The translations under genes and the position numbers were made by a program. The notes beneath the pieces were generated by a model. That model was not told where the DNA came from. It was given only the letters and a program-made list of their open reading frames with translations, and made no database searches. Below, one piece after another: positions 27,769 to 35,962 of a stretch of DNA of 64,000 nucleotides; the stretch's first letter is position 1, and every line of letters starts with the position of its first letter. The stretch is from Methanogranum sp963676045 (GTDB lineage Archaea > Thermoplasmatota > Thermoplasmata > Methanomassiliicoccales > Methanomethylophilaceae). The DNA lies in assembly GCA_963676045.1 (NCBI GenBank), contig OY780938.1, positions 248,001 through 312,000 on the forward strand, read 5' to 3'.

Positions 27769-28407
27769 TTACAACTCCTCCTTGAGCCAGTTGACGCAAT
27801 CCTGTGCGTTGCTATCCCTGTGGTCTGCCCCTATCTCCTTTGCGAATCCTGGGGAAGTAGGTGGCCCGCCTATCGTTACGATGACCTTGGAACGATATCC
27901 TGTCTCTTTCAGCACATCGATGGTCTTCTTCATGTTGTCCATGGTAGGGGTCATAAGCGTGCTGAGGCAAAGGCAATGTATGCCATCGTTCTCGGCCTTT
28001 TTCACTATCTCCTCGGGAGATATGTCCTTTCCATAATCTGTCACGATGTATCCGCCAGCGGTAAGCATGGTCTTCACGATATTCTTCCCTATGTCATGCA
28101 CATCTCCCTCTACGACTGCGGCTGCGCATCTTTTGGAATGTTCAAGTTGTGATTTCGGGATCGCTGGTAGAAGGATATCCAGTCCAGCATACATGCAGCG
28201 AGCTGACACCAATACCTGTGGAAGATACACCTTGTGGTTCGCATAGTTCTCTCCGACTATGCTCATTCCCTTTACAAGGCCCCCATTGATCGCTTCAATG
28301 GGGTCGATACCTTTATCGAGCGCTTCCTTCGCGGCAGATTTTGCCAGGTCGAGCTTATAATTAACGACCGAGTCGCTAAGTTTTCTCAGTATTTCCTCTT
28401 TTGACAT
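27769..28407 (-). CDS. Corrinoid (B12-binding) methyltransferase protein, MtaC/MtbC-like
   Basis: The N-terminal half is the four-helix cap (about 1-85) and the C-terminal half a Rossmann-like B12 domain with EGDVHDIGKNIV, whose His ligates cobalt, plus LSTLMTPTM and VTIGGPPTSPGFA. It carries the methyl group as methyl-Co(III) between enzymes. At 212 residues it has the normal length. The start at ATG 28407 is preceded by GGAGTGG nine bases upstream; the frame extends ten codons further without need. It is the first gene of a leftward cluster with the UroD-family methyltransferase, a zinc ribbon and a HyuA-like ATPase. Confidence 0.93.
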   Translation of the reverse strand: MSKEEILRKLSDSVVNYKLDLAKSAAKEALDKGIDPIEAINGGLVKGMSIVGENYANHKVYLPQVLVSARCMYAGLDILLPAIPKSQLEHSKRCAAAVVEGDVHDIGKNIVKTMLTAGGYIVTDYGKDISPEEIVKKAENDGIHCLCLSTLMTPTMDNMKKTIDVLKETGYRSKVIVTIGGPPTSPGFAKEIGADHRDSNAQDCVNWLKEEL

Positions 28408-28439
28408 TTTACCACTCCGATTCTTTTCACCTTGCAAAG

Positions 28440-28666
28440 CTTATTCTTTTAATTTCCTCCATCAATATTTATACCTATTACATGGTTGGATTATATAGCC
28501 CTAGATAATTAGATTAGTTACTTATTTTTTGGTTGATTAGTATTTAAAGAAACATAATTTAACGCCTATTAAACAATTTATTGGTTGGATATAACTTATA
28601 AAAAATAAATTATATTGATTTTTTAAGTTAATTTATATATAAACATATCCATATCATTTTGATAAA
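28440..28666. promoter_or_regulatory. AT-rich divergent promoter region of the corrinoid locus
   Basis: About 230 very AT-rich bases separate the corrinoid protein gene (leftward) from the DUF6951-like gene (rightward). On the plus strand ATTTATATATAAACA at 28631-28645 is a strong TATA-like box about 27 bases before ATG 28667, giving a leaderless transcript. Motifs resembling TTGGTTGGAT occur at about 28483 and 28581 as imperfect repeats (ATGGTTGGATTATATA, TTGGTTGGATATAACT), perhaps shared regulator sites. Confidence 0.5.
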
Positions 28667-29011
28667 ATGAGTTCAACAGTGGTAGTACATATGAACACAT
28701 GTGGCAAGTTAAACAAGGTCACAGCGGAGTTGCAGGAAGATGGGACCATACGCGTGAAGATAGTTTCCGACTGTCCAAACGTTCAGGCATACGCTGAGAG
28801 ATTGGGAAACATAACCGTTGAGGATGTCACAAACTACGAGGGAAGCAAGGTCGTGGATTCGGAAGTCAGGGCGACATTATCCGTCCCATGCCTCACTCCC
28901 ATCGCAGTCTTCGATGCGGCATGGATGGAATTGGGATTGCTTTCAAAGAATCGTGCAAAGGATGTGGGAAACAACAACGTTTCATTCGAGATGTGCGATA
29001 AGGCCCGATAA
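28667..29011 (+). CDS. DUF6951-like small protein next to corrinoid genes
   Basis: The 114-residue protein begins VVVHMNTCGKLNKVTAELQE and has KIVSDCPNVQAYAERLGNIT and SVPCLTPIAVFDAAWME, with Cys residues spaced as in a small alpha/beta family (DUF6951) that I associate with corrinoid methyltransferase loci in methanogens. Function unknown. It is divergent from the corrinoid cluster and may share its control region. Confidence 0.6.
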   Translation: MSSTVVVHMNTCGKLNKVTAELQEDGTIRVKIVSDCPNVQAYAERLGNITVEDVTNYEGSKVVDSEVRATLSVPCLTPIAVFDAAWMELGLLSKNRAKDVGNNNVSFEMCDKAR

Positions 29012-29109
29012 ACATCGCACCCTCTTACAGATCAATCGCATTTTTTAACAAGTATTAATGTTCAATATCAATGCAATCTCATTTGATAATTGAAAAATGC
29101 ATCAGAGAT

Positions 29110-29295
29110 TCATAATTGTCTAGGCCTTTTTCCTATCGCGCCGTATATCACGATCAATATTGCAATAACAAAGAATACGATTATGGCCCCACTAGGTACT
29201 TGAGGTCCGTTTTGTTGATTTGATACAGATAAGAACATGAAGAACATGACCATTATGATGATCAAAGAAAATATCGTTGACATCCTTCTATTCAT
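29110..29295 (-). CDS. Small two-helix membrane protein, unknown
   Basis: Sixty-one residues with two hydrophobic helices (about 7-25 and 35-53) joined by a polar NQQNGPQVPSG loop and a basic end GKRPRQL. ATG 29295 and GTG 29301 are both possible starts. No recognisable family. Confidence 0.5.
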   Translation of the reverse strand: MNRRMSTIFSLIIIMVMFFMFLSVSNQQNGPQVPSGAIIVFFVIAILIVIYGAIGKRPRQL

Positions 29296-29301
29296 TGACA
29301 C

Positions 29302-29612
29302 TTCTATTAATTATGGATATAAATCAATTGTGGGAATTCAATGTGATTTATGCGATATCGTTTTGATATTCAGGTCAGATAATACAAATATTTTTTTTAT
29401 CACAATATAAAATTCGATTGTTTTCATTTCTTCACAAATAATATACTGAATGATTCAGAAGGAGGACAATCGAATATTCAAGTTGGCAATGGAATTAGAA
29501 GATCGATTCAAATTTTTTCGATATATATCAAAATATAGAATATAGAGTCTATGTCGAATCTTTTTAAATCCTCGATAATCGGTTCTGATGATCATCGATA
29601 TCATTTCACGGA
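29302..29612. other. Intergenic stretch without a supported gene
   Basis: AT-rich DNA. A 21-codon frame from TTG 29481 follows an AGGAGG by more than 15 bases and ends in TAG; I do not consider it supported. No RNA gene or repeat seen. Confidence 0.4.
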
Positions 29613-29624
29613 GTGCGTAATAAT

Positions 29625-30185
29625 ATGGAGCATAGGGGACCAATCATTGCAATATCTGTCGCGGTTGTTGTATTGGCGGCGGTCATAGTATCGGTCATCG
29701 TCATCGCTGATCAGAAGGATGGCGATGAAAATGGATTGGATGGGAAGTACTTCTACATAGCGTGTGGAACCTTTGAGGACGATTCGATAGAGTACACGAA
29801 GCTCATCGGATACAATGGCAATTGGGAAATCGGATTGGATGGGGGTGTGGTTACATGTTACCCTCGGACGCTGAATACGACAGCCAACACATCATACACC
29901 AACATAGAGGTGGCCTCCGACCTTGTATTTCGTCATAATGCTGATTATGCAGGTGTGATGTCGGAGAAGAACGGCCTGATAAAGGGCGCCGAATATATCG
30001 GAGATACGGTAATAGATTCCACATATTATGGTGCATTGGAGACATCGGTCTTTGTCAATGGGGATAGTACATATTACGTTGGTGAGAACGGAGTGGTATA
30101 CAGGGCCATATTCGAGGATGACAATCTTACAGATGAAGATGTCCCCGTGGTCTATGAGTTGATATCTGTGATAGGCGATATTTGA
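29625..30185 (+). CDS. Membrane-anchored extracytoplasmic protein, unknown
   Basis: An N-terminal helix (IIAISVAVVVLAAVIVSVIV) anchors or exports about 150 polar residues rich in Gly, Asp, Asn, Thr and Tyr. Beta-strand-like segments (TYYVGENGVVYRAIFEDD) suggest a beta domain outside the cell. The upstream GTG at 29613 is possible but ATG 29625 places the basic residue directly before the helix. Family not recognised. Confidence 0.6.
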   Translation: MEHRGPIIAISVAVVVLAAVIVSVIVIADQKDGDENGLDGKYFYIACGTFEDDSIEYTKLIGYNGNWEIGLDGGVVTCYPRTLNTTANTSYTNIEVASDLVFRHNADYAGVMSEKNGLIKGAEYIGDTVIDSTYYGALETSVFVNGDSTYYVGENGVVYRAIFEDDNLTDEDVPVVYELISVIGDI

Positions 30186-30279
30186 AGTAAATATCGATAA
30201 TTCTCATTTTTTTAGATAATCCTCTTAGATCTTGTCTTTCTAAGGTATCTTTTTTAAATACATACGTCGATAATAAATC

Positions 30280-30621
30280 ATGACCGTATTGGATAAAACA
30301 AAGATCTCGTACGCTCTCGTGGGGAATCGCAGTTATGAACTGGATGAGAGCTTTTCTTCAAACCTCAAAAATTATTTGAAGGTCGAGAACAAACCTACTG
30401 CATATGGTATCGAGAAGGTCTCTGAAGGGTATTGCGACCTTGAGCACGTCGTATATAGTTTGATCATGCAGTCCAATAATCGTAAGGATGTGCATCTCAG
30501 ATTTTCCGAGGACCCTAATGAGTATCTTATAAGGAATGTCTGCAACGAGTTGAAGCTTTACATCAATGGGAATGTTTTTGCTCCTTATAACTGGTCATGG
30601 GAAGGATTTAGTTATGATTGA
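30280..30621 (+). CDS. Hypothetical protein, 113 residues
   Basis: No domain recognised. The sequence is soluble with mixed helix and strand propensity and one conserved-looking LEHVVYSLIMQS helix. TTTTTTAAATACATA about 30 bases before the ATG could be its promoter. Base composition resembles the surrounding chromosome. Confidence 0.55.
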   Translation: MTVLDKTKISYALVGNRSYELDESFSSNLKNYLKVENKPTAYGIEKVSEGYCDLEHVVYSLIMQSNNRKDVHLRFSEDPNEYLIRNVCNELKLYINGNVFAPYNWSWEGFSYD

Positions 30622-30690
30622 TCTTTGACACGTTTCAATGATGGCTTTTCTTTAATTTAATAAATAATATTTGTATTATAATTTAATAGA

Positions 30691-30742
30691 TCCATCCCCG
30701 ATAGTTGATATTTACATGATATGGACATACCATGGGGATGGA
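30691..30742. terminator. Inverted repeat between convergent genes
   Basis: TCCATCCCC (30691-30699) and GGGGATGGA (30734-30742) pair perfectly over nine bases with a 34-base spacer. Position just beyond the minus-strand gene at 30756 suggests a terminator, though the loop is long. Confidence 0.35.
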
Positions 30743-30755
30743 TTGTTGTAGAGAT

Positions 30756-31049
30756 TTATTTTTTTTCTTTGAAATGCTTGAACGCATCTTCCAATAGACT
30801 GGGTGCCAGGTAGTTGTTGGTATTGAATTCCGGTTTATCTTTAGGATGATATTTCTCTATCAGTTCGATGTAGTATGACTTGAAATCACTGAATTCCAAT
30901 GATTCTTCATCCACCATCATCTTCACCAATTCGCGTCTGATCTTATACGATGTGAGTTCAGGATTGAGGTATCCTAGGTTGGCATATCCGATGTATTCCA
31001 AGAATTCCTTCATTTCCTTCATATCAGAGAATTTATTTTTCTTTGTCAA
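30756..31049 (-). CDS. Small unknown protein, paralogue of the one at 35268
   Basis: About 97 residues, half identical to the protein at 35268-35561: both share FSDM-EMKEFL-YIGYA, then LMIEDES- or MMVDEES-like, and end in DAFKHFKEK. TTG 31049 is preferred because it aligns with the paralogue's ATG start and has AAGGTGAG seven bases upstream. It is acidic and helical with a conserved HP-D motif near residue 70 (YHPKDKPEF). Family unknown; it may be lineage-specific. Confidence 0.65.
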   Translation of the reverse strand: MTKKNKFSDMKEMKEFLEYIGYANLGYLNPELTSYKIRRELVKMMVDEESLEFSDFKSYYIELIEKYHPKDKPEFNTNNYLAPSLLEDAFKHFKEKK

Positions 31050-31082
31050 TGATCTCACCTTGATGATATGAATCAAGGTATA

Positions 31083-31096
31083 TGTTTTAAAACATT
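31083..31096 (-). promoter_or_regulatory. Palindromic promoter element
   Basis: ATGTTTTAAAACAT is a perfect 14-base palindrome about 40 bases before the TTG start at 31049. The paralogous gene at 35561 has a related TTTTAAAA core about 50 bases upstream, so the two may share their promoter type. Confidence 0.35.
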
Positions 31097-31182
31097 ATCG
31101 AATATAGACTATATATGAATATATCTAATTTATATAAGATATATTTACAGTAGTTGTATATAGTCTATTTAGATAGGTATTA

Positions 31183-31339
31183 TCATCCTTTCAAAAAGAT
31201 GATGTTCATGATCATTTCAGCAATGTATATCTTGTCACCCATCACATTTATGTCATAGAGGTCCAAGAGTTTTTGGCCAGTTCTCGATCAATTTGAGATA
31301 GTCTCTTGTCATCTTACGGGGGAATCTTATCTCGGTCAT
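31183..31339 (-). pseudogene. Small gene broken by one base in an A run
   Basis: From ATG 31339 the minus strand reads MTEIRFPRKMTRDYLKLIEN then WPK, after which the frame ends early at 31253. If one A is removed from the AAAAA run the frame continues as LLDLYDINVMGDKIYIAEM to a stop at 31183. The joined product would be 51 residues. GAAGGAAAAG lies ten bases before the ATG. It may be a true frameshift or a sequencing slip in a homopolymer. Confidence 0.45.
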
Positions 31340-31369
31340 GCTGTCTTTTCCTTCTTTAGTTCGACTTAG

Positions 31370-31535
31370 TTAGCTAGCTAGCCTTTCGGATTCTTTTTCT
31401 TTGTAGAATTTAAGATGGGCGTCATCGGTTGTTCGATCCGTATAATATTTTTTTTGCAGAAAAGCAAATTTGAACCGCGTTTTGTCTTCTCGATATTTTC
31501 TCGACGGTCCATATCCATCCGACCATCCTGTTCAT
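31370..31535 (-). pseudogene. Possible 5'-truncated gene remnant
   Basis: One minus-strand frame ends KFYKEKESERLAS at a TAA (31370) and is open for about 50 codons upstream without a start codon, closed by two TGA codons. The composition looks coding (TDRTTDDAHLKFYKE), but no family is recognised and other frames are also open. The stop lies within a GCTAGCTAGC repeat. I see nothing else in 31540-31620 apart from the next gene's ribosome-binding site. Confidence 0.22.
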
Positions 31536-31636
31536 CAATGTCCTAGTTTTTATTTTTTCATGGATTTTGGATAACAATCAAATATTTTCTTTTCGATATC
31601 TGTGCATAGTTCAAAGTACATCTTAGGAGGAAGGAT

Positions 31637-33196
31637 ATGAGTAAAACGATGAAAGTTGCAGGGGTCTCGATCTTATTGATGATGGTAGCAATATCATTCT
31701 TGCCTATGATCTCAACGGATGCTGGTTCTGAGACGGTATATCCTGACGAAGGCATAGTTTTCCCGTTTGTGGACGTCGCTCAGGATACGCCGAGCAGCAT
31801 CGACCTCAGGGACTATGGATTGGTGACATCCGTGAAGGACCAAGGCGGCAATGGCACATGCTGGTCATTTGCGGCATCAAGTGTGATAGAGACAGCGATG
31901 CTGAAGAAGAGATTGGCGACATTGGATGGGCTGGAGGTCGCACCTTTGCAGCTGGCCTATTTCAATGCTAACAAGACCACCGATCTGGACGGAGGCACTG
32001 CTGGGGATCGGATAATACCTACAGATGAGAGGTCATATCTGGACCTCGGAGGGGAGGCCCTTCTGACAACAATGGAGTATGCGACATGGATGGGGCCGGT
32101 CACCACCTATAATTTGGATTATCCGTATTCGGAGGCCACAGCCACGACGACATTCGATGACAGTCTTGAATACAGTTCAGATTGCGCGCATCTTGTGGAT
32201 GCCAAATGGGTCAATGCCAACGATATCGCTTCCATAAGGTATCTGGTATCCCAAGGCAATTCCGCAGTCATCGGTTTCTATTTCGAGAGTGACAACATGG
32301 GGATGATCACATCTCAGACGGAGGGAACGAACCTCACATATTACGGATCGGATGATGTTATACCGAATCACGATGTCACTATAATCGGATACGATGACAA
32401 CTATCCCGCATCCAATTTCGTCAATACACCAGCAGGCAACGGTGCCTGGTTATGCAAGAACAGCTGGGGTGCATATGCAGGCAACGATGGCTGTTTCTGG
32501 TTGTCATATCATGATGAATCCGTTAGATTCGCAGTATTCTTCTTCGTCGAATCAGCTGACAATTACGATCACAATTACGAATATGACGGTGGAGGGTCGA
32601 CCAACAACAACATCACGTTGGGTCCTGAATGCTACATGGCCAATGTTTTCACAGCTTCCGGCGATCAGTCGTTGAAGGCAGTATCGTTCTTCATGATGCA
32701 GAATTCAAATGTCGATTACACGGTAAAGATCTATAAGGATCTGAAGGATCCAAACGACCCCACCAGCGGAAGTGTCGTGAGCACCATATCAGGCAGAACA
32801 GACTATGCAGGTTACTATACATTGCCTTTGACAACAACAGTGGATCTCGACAAGGGCGATAGCTTCTCTGTTGTCGTGTACGGAGCTTCCGGTGGCGAGG
32901 ACCTTTACATCCCGATAGATACGGACGAGATCCGTTTGATGAGTGGTCTGCCTTGGGTGACGTATGATACTTCTGCATCTGCAGGTCAGAGTTTCATCAG
33001 CAGCGATGGTTCAGATTGGACGGACATAGGGTCCGATGGTTCCTCGAATTTGAGGATCAAGGCATTCACAGAGGATTCTCCTGATCAGAATTCAAATAAT
33101 CTGTATGTCTGGGGATTCGCGATAGTCATCATCATAATACTCATAGTGGCAGTAGCTTGGATATTGCATTTCAGGAAACATATGGATCGCCCATGA
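31637..33196 (+). CDS. Secreted, membrane-anchored papain-like cysteine protease
   Basis: A signal peptide (about 1-27, VAGVSILLMMVAISFLPMIS) leads into a C1A peptidase domain. The catalytic residues are visible: Gln69 and Cys75 in KDQGGNGTCWSF, His245 in NHDVTIIGYDD and Asn275 in CKNSWG. After about residue 300 comes a beta-rich domain (VDYTVKIYKDL, FSVVVYG) like the lectin-like domain of surface proteases, then a C-terminal helix (VWGFAIVIIIILIVAVAWIL) and basic HFRKH. It is thus held on the outer face of the membrane and probably degrades external protein or peptide. GGAGG at 31624-31628 supports the start. The stop overlaps the next gene (ATGA). Confidence 0.9.
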   Translation: MSKTMKVAGVSILLMMVAISFLPMISTDAGSETVYPDEGIVFPFVDVAQDTPSSIDLRDYGLVTSVKDQGGNGTCWSFAASSVIETAMLKKRLATLDGLEVAPLQLAYFNANKTTDLDGGTAGDRIIPTDERSYLDLGGEALLTTMEYATWMGPVTTYNLDYPYSEATATTTFDDSLEYSSDCAHLVDAKWVNANDIASIRYLVSQGNSAVIGFYFESDNMGMITSQTEGTNLTYYGSDDVIPNHDVTIIGYDDNYPASNFVNTPAGNGAWLCKNSWGAYAGNDGCFWLSYHDESVRFAVFFFVESADNYDHNYEYDGGGSTNNNITLGPECYMANVFTASGDQSLKAVSFFMMQNSNVDYTVKIYKDLKDPNDPTSGSVVSTISGRTDYAGYYTLPLTTTVDLDKGDSFSVVVYGASGGEDLYIPIDTDEIRLMSGLPWVTYDTSASAGQSFISSDGSDWTDIGSDGSSNLRIKAFTEDSPDQNSNNLYVWGFAIVIIIILIVAVAWILHFRKHMDRP

Positions 33197-33777
33197 TCGA
33201 ACGTCCGAGTCTATCGAAGGAGATGGAGTACGATGAATTCGTCCAGTACTACTATCTGAAGGAGGAATTGATCGCGTTCTGCAGGGAGAACGGGATCCCA
33301 ACTGTCGGTAGCAAGAAGGAATTGAATGAGAGGGTCGGGTGCTTCCTGAGGACAGGTGAGATATTACGCCCTGTGGTCTCCAGGAAACCGATCAAGGGAG
33401 GCCATGGCACCCTGTCATTGGAAAGTGCGATCGAGAAGGATTTTGTCTGCTCGGAGGATCACAGGGCCTTCTTCAGATCGGAGATCGGCGATTCCTTCTC
33501 ATTCAATGTGACCTTCCAGAGATATCTCAAGGACAATCCCGGTAAGACGTATTCCGAGGCTATCGATGAATGGTACCGGATAGATGCAGATAGGAAGAGA
33601 AACAAGGGGAAGTCGATAATAGGAGATCAGTTCGAATATAACACGTATATCCGTGATTTCTTCAACGACAACAAAGGCCTCACACTGAAGGATGCCATCG
33701 AATGCTGGAAATTCAAGAAGGGGTCGTCTGGACACAACAGATATGAAAGGCAGGACCTTGTCGCACTTAAAAGATGA
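33193..33777 (+). CDS. SAP-domain-like protein of unknown function
   Basis: About 194 residues. The N-terminal part (about 10-55) reads YYLKEELIAFCRENGIPTVG then SKKELNERV, a SAP-like helix-extended-helix DNA-binding pattern. The C-terminal part is basic and contains two similar halves around FNVTFQRYLKDNPGKTYSEA and YNTYIRDFFNDNKGLTLKDA, an internal repeat. ATG 33193 overlaps the protease stop by four bases, suggesting translational coupling, though a DNA-binding protein and a surface protease make an odd pair. Confidence 0.6.
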   Translation: MIERPSLSKEMEYDEFVQYYYLKEELIAFCRENGIPTVGSKKELNERVGCFLRTGEILRPVVSRKPIKGGHGTLSLESAIEKDFVCSEDHRAFFRSEIGDSFSFNVTFQRYLKDNPGKTYSEAIDEWYRIDADRKRNKGKSIIGDQFEYNTYIRDFFNDNKGLTLKDAIECWKFKKGSSGHNRYERQDLVALKR

Positions 33778-33783
33778 CCTTCA

Positions 33784-33816
33784 TATAGTGTATATACACT
33801 ATAATTTATATAGTTA
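33784..33816 (+). promoter_or_regulatory. Perfect 20-base palindrome at the DUF1638 promoter
   Basis: TATAGTGTATATACACTATA (33784-33803) reads the same on both strands. It ends directly before the TATA-like AATTTATATAGTTA (33804-33816), which is about 25 bases before ATG 33835. The location suits control of initiation by a dimeric regulator. The MarR-family gene immediately downstream is the natural candidate. Confidence 0.6.
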
Positions 33817-33834
33817 CATTTGTATAGTAACTTT

Positions 33835-34680
33835 ATGACGTCCGGGGTCCTCGGTATAATCGCATGTCCGATGTTGGAAGACGAGTTGATACATCTCATC
33901 AGAACAGATGATGAGAGCAAGGTCCTGTATGTCATATTGAACGATCATTCCAAGAGTCTGAGGAACAAGCTGGACCTTTCAAATATCAGATATTCGCTGG
34001 TCAGCGAAAAAGAGTTCTTCTCAGGCAATACAAAGATGGATAGATCGAGATTCAACATCGTCATCTACATGAACAATCTAGGATTGCATGCCGAGCCTAA
34101 GGACTTGAAGGTGAAGATCGAGGAAGAGGTCAGAGAGATACAGGCGCATGTCGATGCGATCGGACTGTATTACGGATTATGCGGCAATTACGGTTGGGAC
34201 ATCACTTCCTGGTGCAAGGAAAACGGATTCAAGCCGACAGAGGTCTTCCGCGACAAGGAAGGACGGGTATGCGACGATTGCGTGGGCGTCTGCGTCGGAG
34301 GAGGACCGAGGTATCTGGAGCTAGAGAAGACATACACAGGGATGCTGTATGTCACGCCTGCGATAGCCTCCAACTGGTTGGATTTCCTTTCAGCGGGGGA
34401 CATGATGAAGGGCATAGAATCCATGAACAAGATAGAGTCCCTGAGGGAACTCGGCATAAGGACGCCTGATGATTACATGAGGTGGATGTTCGAGATGTGC
34501 GGATACAAGAACATGGTCCAGATAGACAGCGGTCTCGGGAACAGGAAGGAATTCGACCTATCGACCGAGGACATGTCCAGAAGGCTGAATCTCAAGATAT
34601 TGCAGGCAGAGCCCGGGTGGGCGACATTGCAACCTGCGGAAGATCTCTATGCGGCATGCAAGAGGAATCTCTGTCAGTGA
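33835..34680 (+). CDS. DUF1638 protein
   Basis: This 281-residue protein begins GVLGIIACPMLEDELIHLI and includes IGLYYGLCGNYGWDITSW and CDDCVGVCVGGGPRYL, the family pattern of DUF1638 proteins with conserved Cys residues. DUF1638 genes are often found near corrinoid methyltransferases in anaerobes, so a metal or corrinoid link is plausible but unproven. The ATG at 33835 fits a leaderless transcript from the TATA box next to the palindrome. It converges with the MarR gene, 14 bases apart. Confidence 0.75.
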   Translation: MTSGVLGIIACPMLEDELIHLIRTDDESKVLYVILNDHSKSLRNKLDLSNIRYSLVSEKEFFSGNTKMDRSRFNIVIYMNNLGLHAEPKDLKVKIEEEVREIQAHVDAIGLYYGLCGNYGWDITSWCKENGFKPTEVFRDKEGRVCDDCVGVCVGGGPRYLELEKTYTGMLYVTPAIASNWLDFLSAGDMMKGIESMNKIESLRELGIRTPDDYMRWMFEMCGYKNMVQIDSGLGNRKEFDLSTEDMSRRLNLKILQAEPGWATLQPAEDLYAACKRNLCQ

Positions 34681-34694
34681 TCTTCAGGTCAATC

Positions 34695-35111
34695 TCATTT
34701 GCAGATGTCCTCTATCTTGGACATCATCTCCGAGAGCGATCCCAGGTCGGATTCTCCAAGCGAGGACCGTATGTATTCCTGCGCCTGCGACCATAATATC
34801 TCCGCATCATCCAGTTTCTCCCTGCCTAGTGGTGTCAGTATAAGTTGTCTTTTCCTGGAGCCTTCCTCAGAGATGTCGGATACGTATCCTCTCTCCTCAA
34901 GTGTTTTGAGGTTCCTCACCAAGGTCGTCCTGTCGAGTTGGCATTGCAATGCCAATTCGCTGACCGTCACAGGACCTAGTTTCGAGATATGCTCCATGAC
35001 CGAGAATTGAGAGACGCCGATGCCGCTCGGAGTGAGATACTTGTCGTATGTCTTGGTGATGGCATTGGATGCCCTGCGGACCTTCAGACAATGACATATG
35101 TTATCTTCCAT
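34695..35111 (-). CDS. MarR-family transcriptional regulator
   Basis: A 138-residue winged-helix protein. The DNA-binding region reads VTVSELALQCQLDRTTLVRN followed by the wing YVSDISEEGSRKRQLILTPLG, the classic MarR R-K/R wing. Terminal helices should form the dimer. A Cys-rich start (MEDNICHCLKVRR) could allow redox or metal sensing. AAGGGG nine bases before ATG 35111 supports this start over ATG 35126. The perfect palindrome at 33784 is a possible binding site. Confidence 0.85.
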   Translation of the reverse strand: MEDNICHCLKVRRASNAITKTYDKYLTPSGIGVSQFSVMEHISKLGPVTVSELALQCQLDRTTLVRNLKTLEERGYVSDISEEGSRKRQLILTPLGREKLDDAEILWSQAQEYIRSSLGESDLGSLSEMMSKIEDICK

Positions 35112-35267
35112 GTGATGCCCCTTCATTCAATAGGTCATGTTCAGATGCACAAGTGACGGCGTATGCAACAGATGGCCCATGCCATAGTTATCGGACAGAT
35201 GATATTTCAAAATTATCGATTCAGAAGAGTTTGGGTTTTAAAAGGTTTATAGAATCTGACGATCAAC

Positions 35268-35561
35268 TTATCTTTTCTCTTTGAAGTGCTTGAAAGCATT
35301 GTCGAGAAGATCCGGCGATACATACATCCCGCTATGGAAATCAGGGGCGTCGTTCGGATGGTGTTTCTCCATCAGCTCCTTGTAGTGCATCTTGAGGTCG
35401 CTGAGGTCGGTCGATTCATCCTCGATCATAAGGTTGAGCAGTTCGTGTCTGACCTTGCAGGATACCAGACCCGGGTCGAGATAGCTTAGGTCAGCGTATC
35501 CGATGTAATCCAAGAACTCCTTCATCTCCTCCATATCGGAGAATCTTTCTCTCTTTGCCAT
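35268..35561 (-). CDS. Small unknown protein, paralogue of the one at 30756
   Basis: Ninety-seven residues, MAKRERFSDMEEMKEFLDYI at the start and LLDNAFKHFKEKR at the end. It aligns over its whole length with the protein at 30756, and both contain a HP-D-P motif (HHPNDAPDF here). No known domain. This copy is richer in G and C than its paralogue. The two lie on the same strand 4.2 kb apart, around the protease-DUF1638-MarR genes. Confidence 0.7.
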   Translation of the reverse strand: MAKRERFSDMEEMKEFLDYIGYADLSYLDPGLVSCKVRHELLNLMIEDESTDLSDLKMHYKELMEKHHPNDAPDFHSGMYVSPDLLDNAFKHFKEKR

Positions 35562-35962
35562 AATATCATCCCATCATCGTCCCGTAGGACCACAGGGGCT
35601 ATGGATGTGTGTGTTTTAAAAGGTTTAGTGAAGACGGATATTCAATCTTCATATCTGACGATATGTTGCTATTCAATTTAATTTAGGATAATTCGGGCAT
35701 CAGTATGAAAAGACTTCTTAGATGTTCATTCGATCATCAAGATCCTTTCAATTATTTTGTACAAGTCAGGTTCTTTTTCGCAGTTAGATCACAGGGACGA
35801 TTCCATATCTCTATGTTTCGATAATGCAGTAGGGTCAGATCAATCCCATCGATCGATGCATGAAGTAGAATCTGCAATGTGCGACATATGCATAATCATC
35901 CAATAAAAAGCCACATAGCTTATTAAGCTCACATCTGCATCTTTTCAGCACAGAGGAAAAAC
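35562..35962. other. Intergenic stretch upstream of oleate hydratase
   Basis: Contains the promoter of the minus-strand gene (TTTTAAAA near 35614). Before ATG 35963 there is AGAGGAAAAAC, which may act as a ribosome-binding site. A minus-strand frame across the start (35835-36038) looks like a shadow. No RNA gene seen. Confidence 0.4.

Noticed and set aside
29481..29543. 21-codon frame ending in TAG
   Set aside because: Too short, poor spacing to the AGGAGG, and no recognisable sequence.
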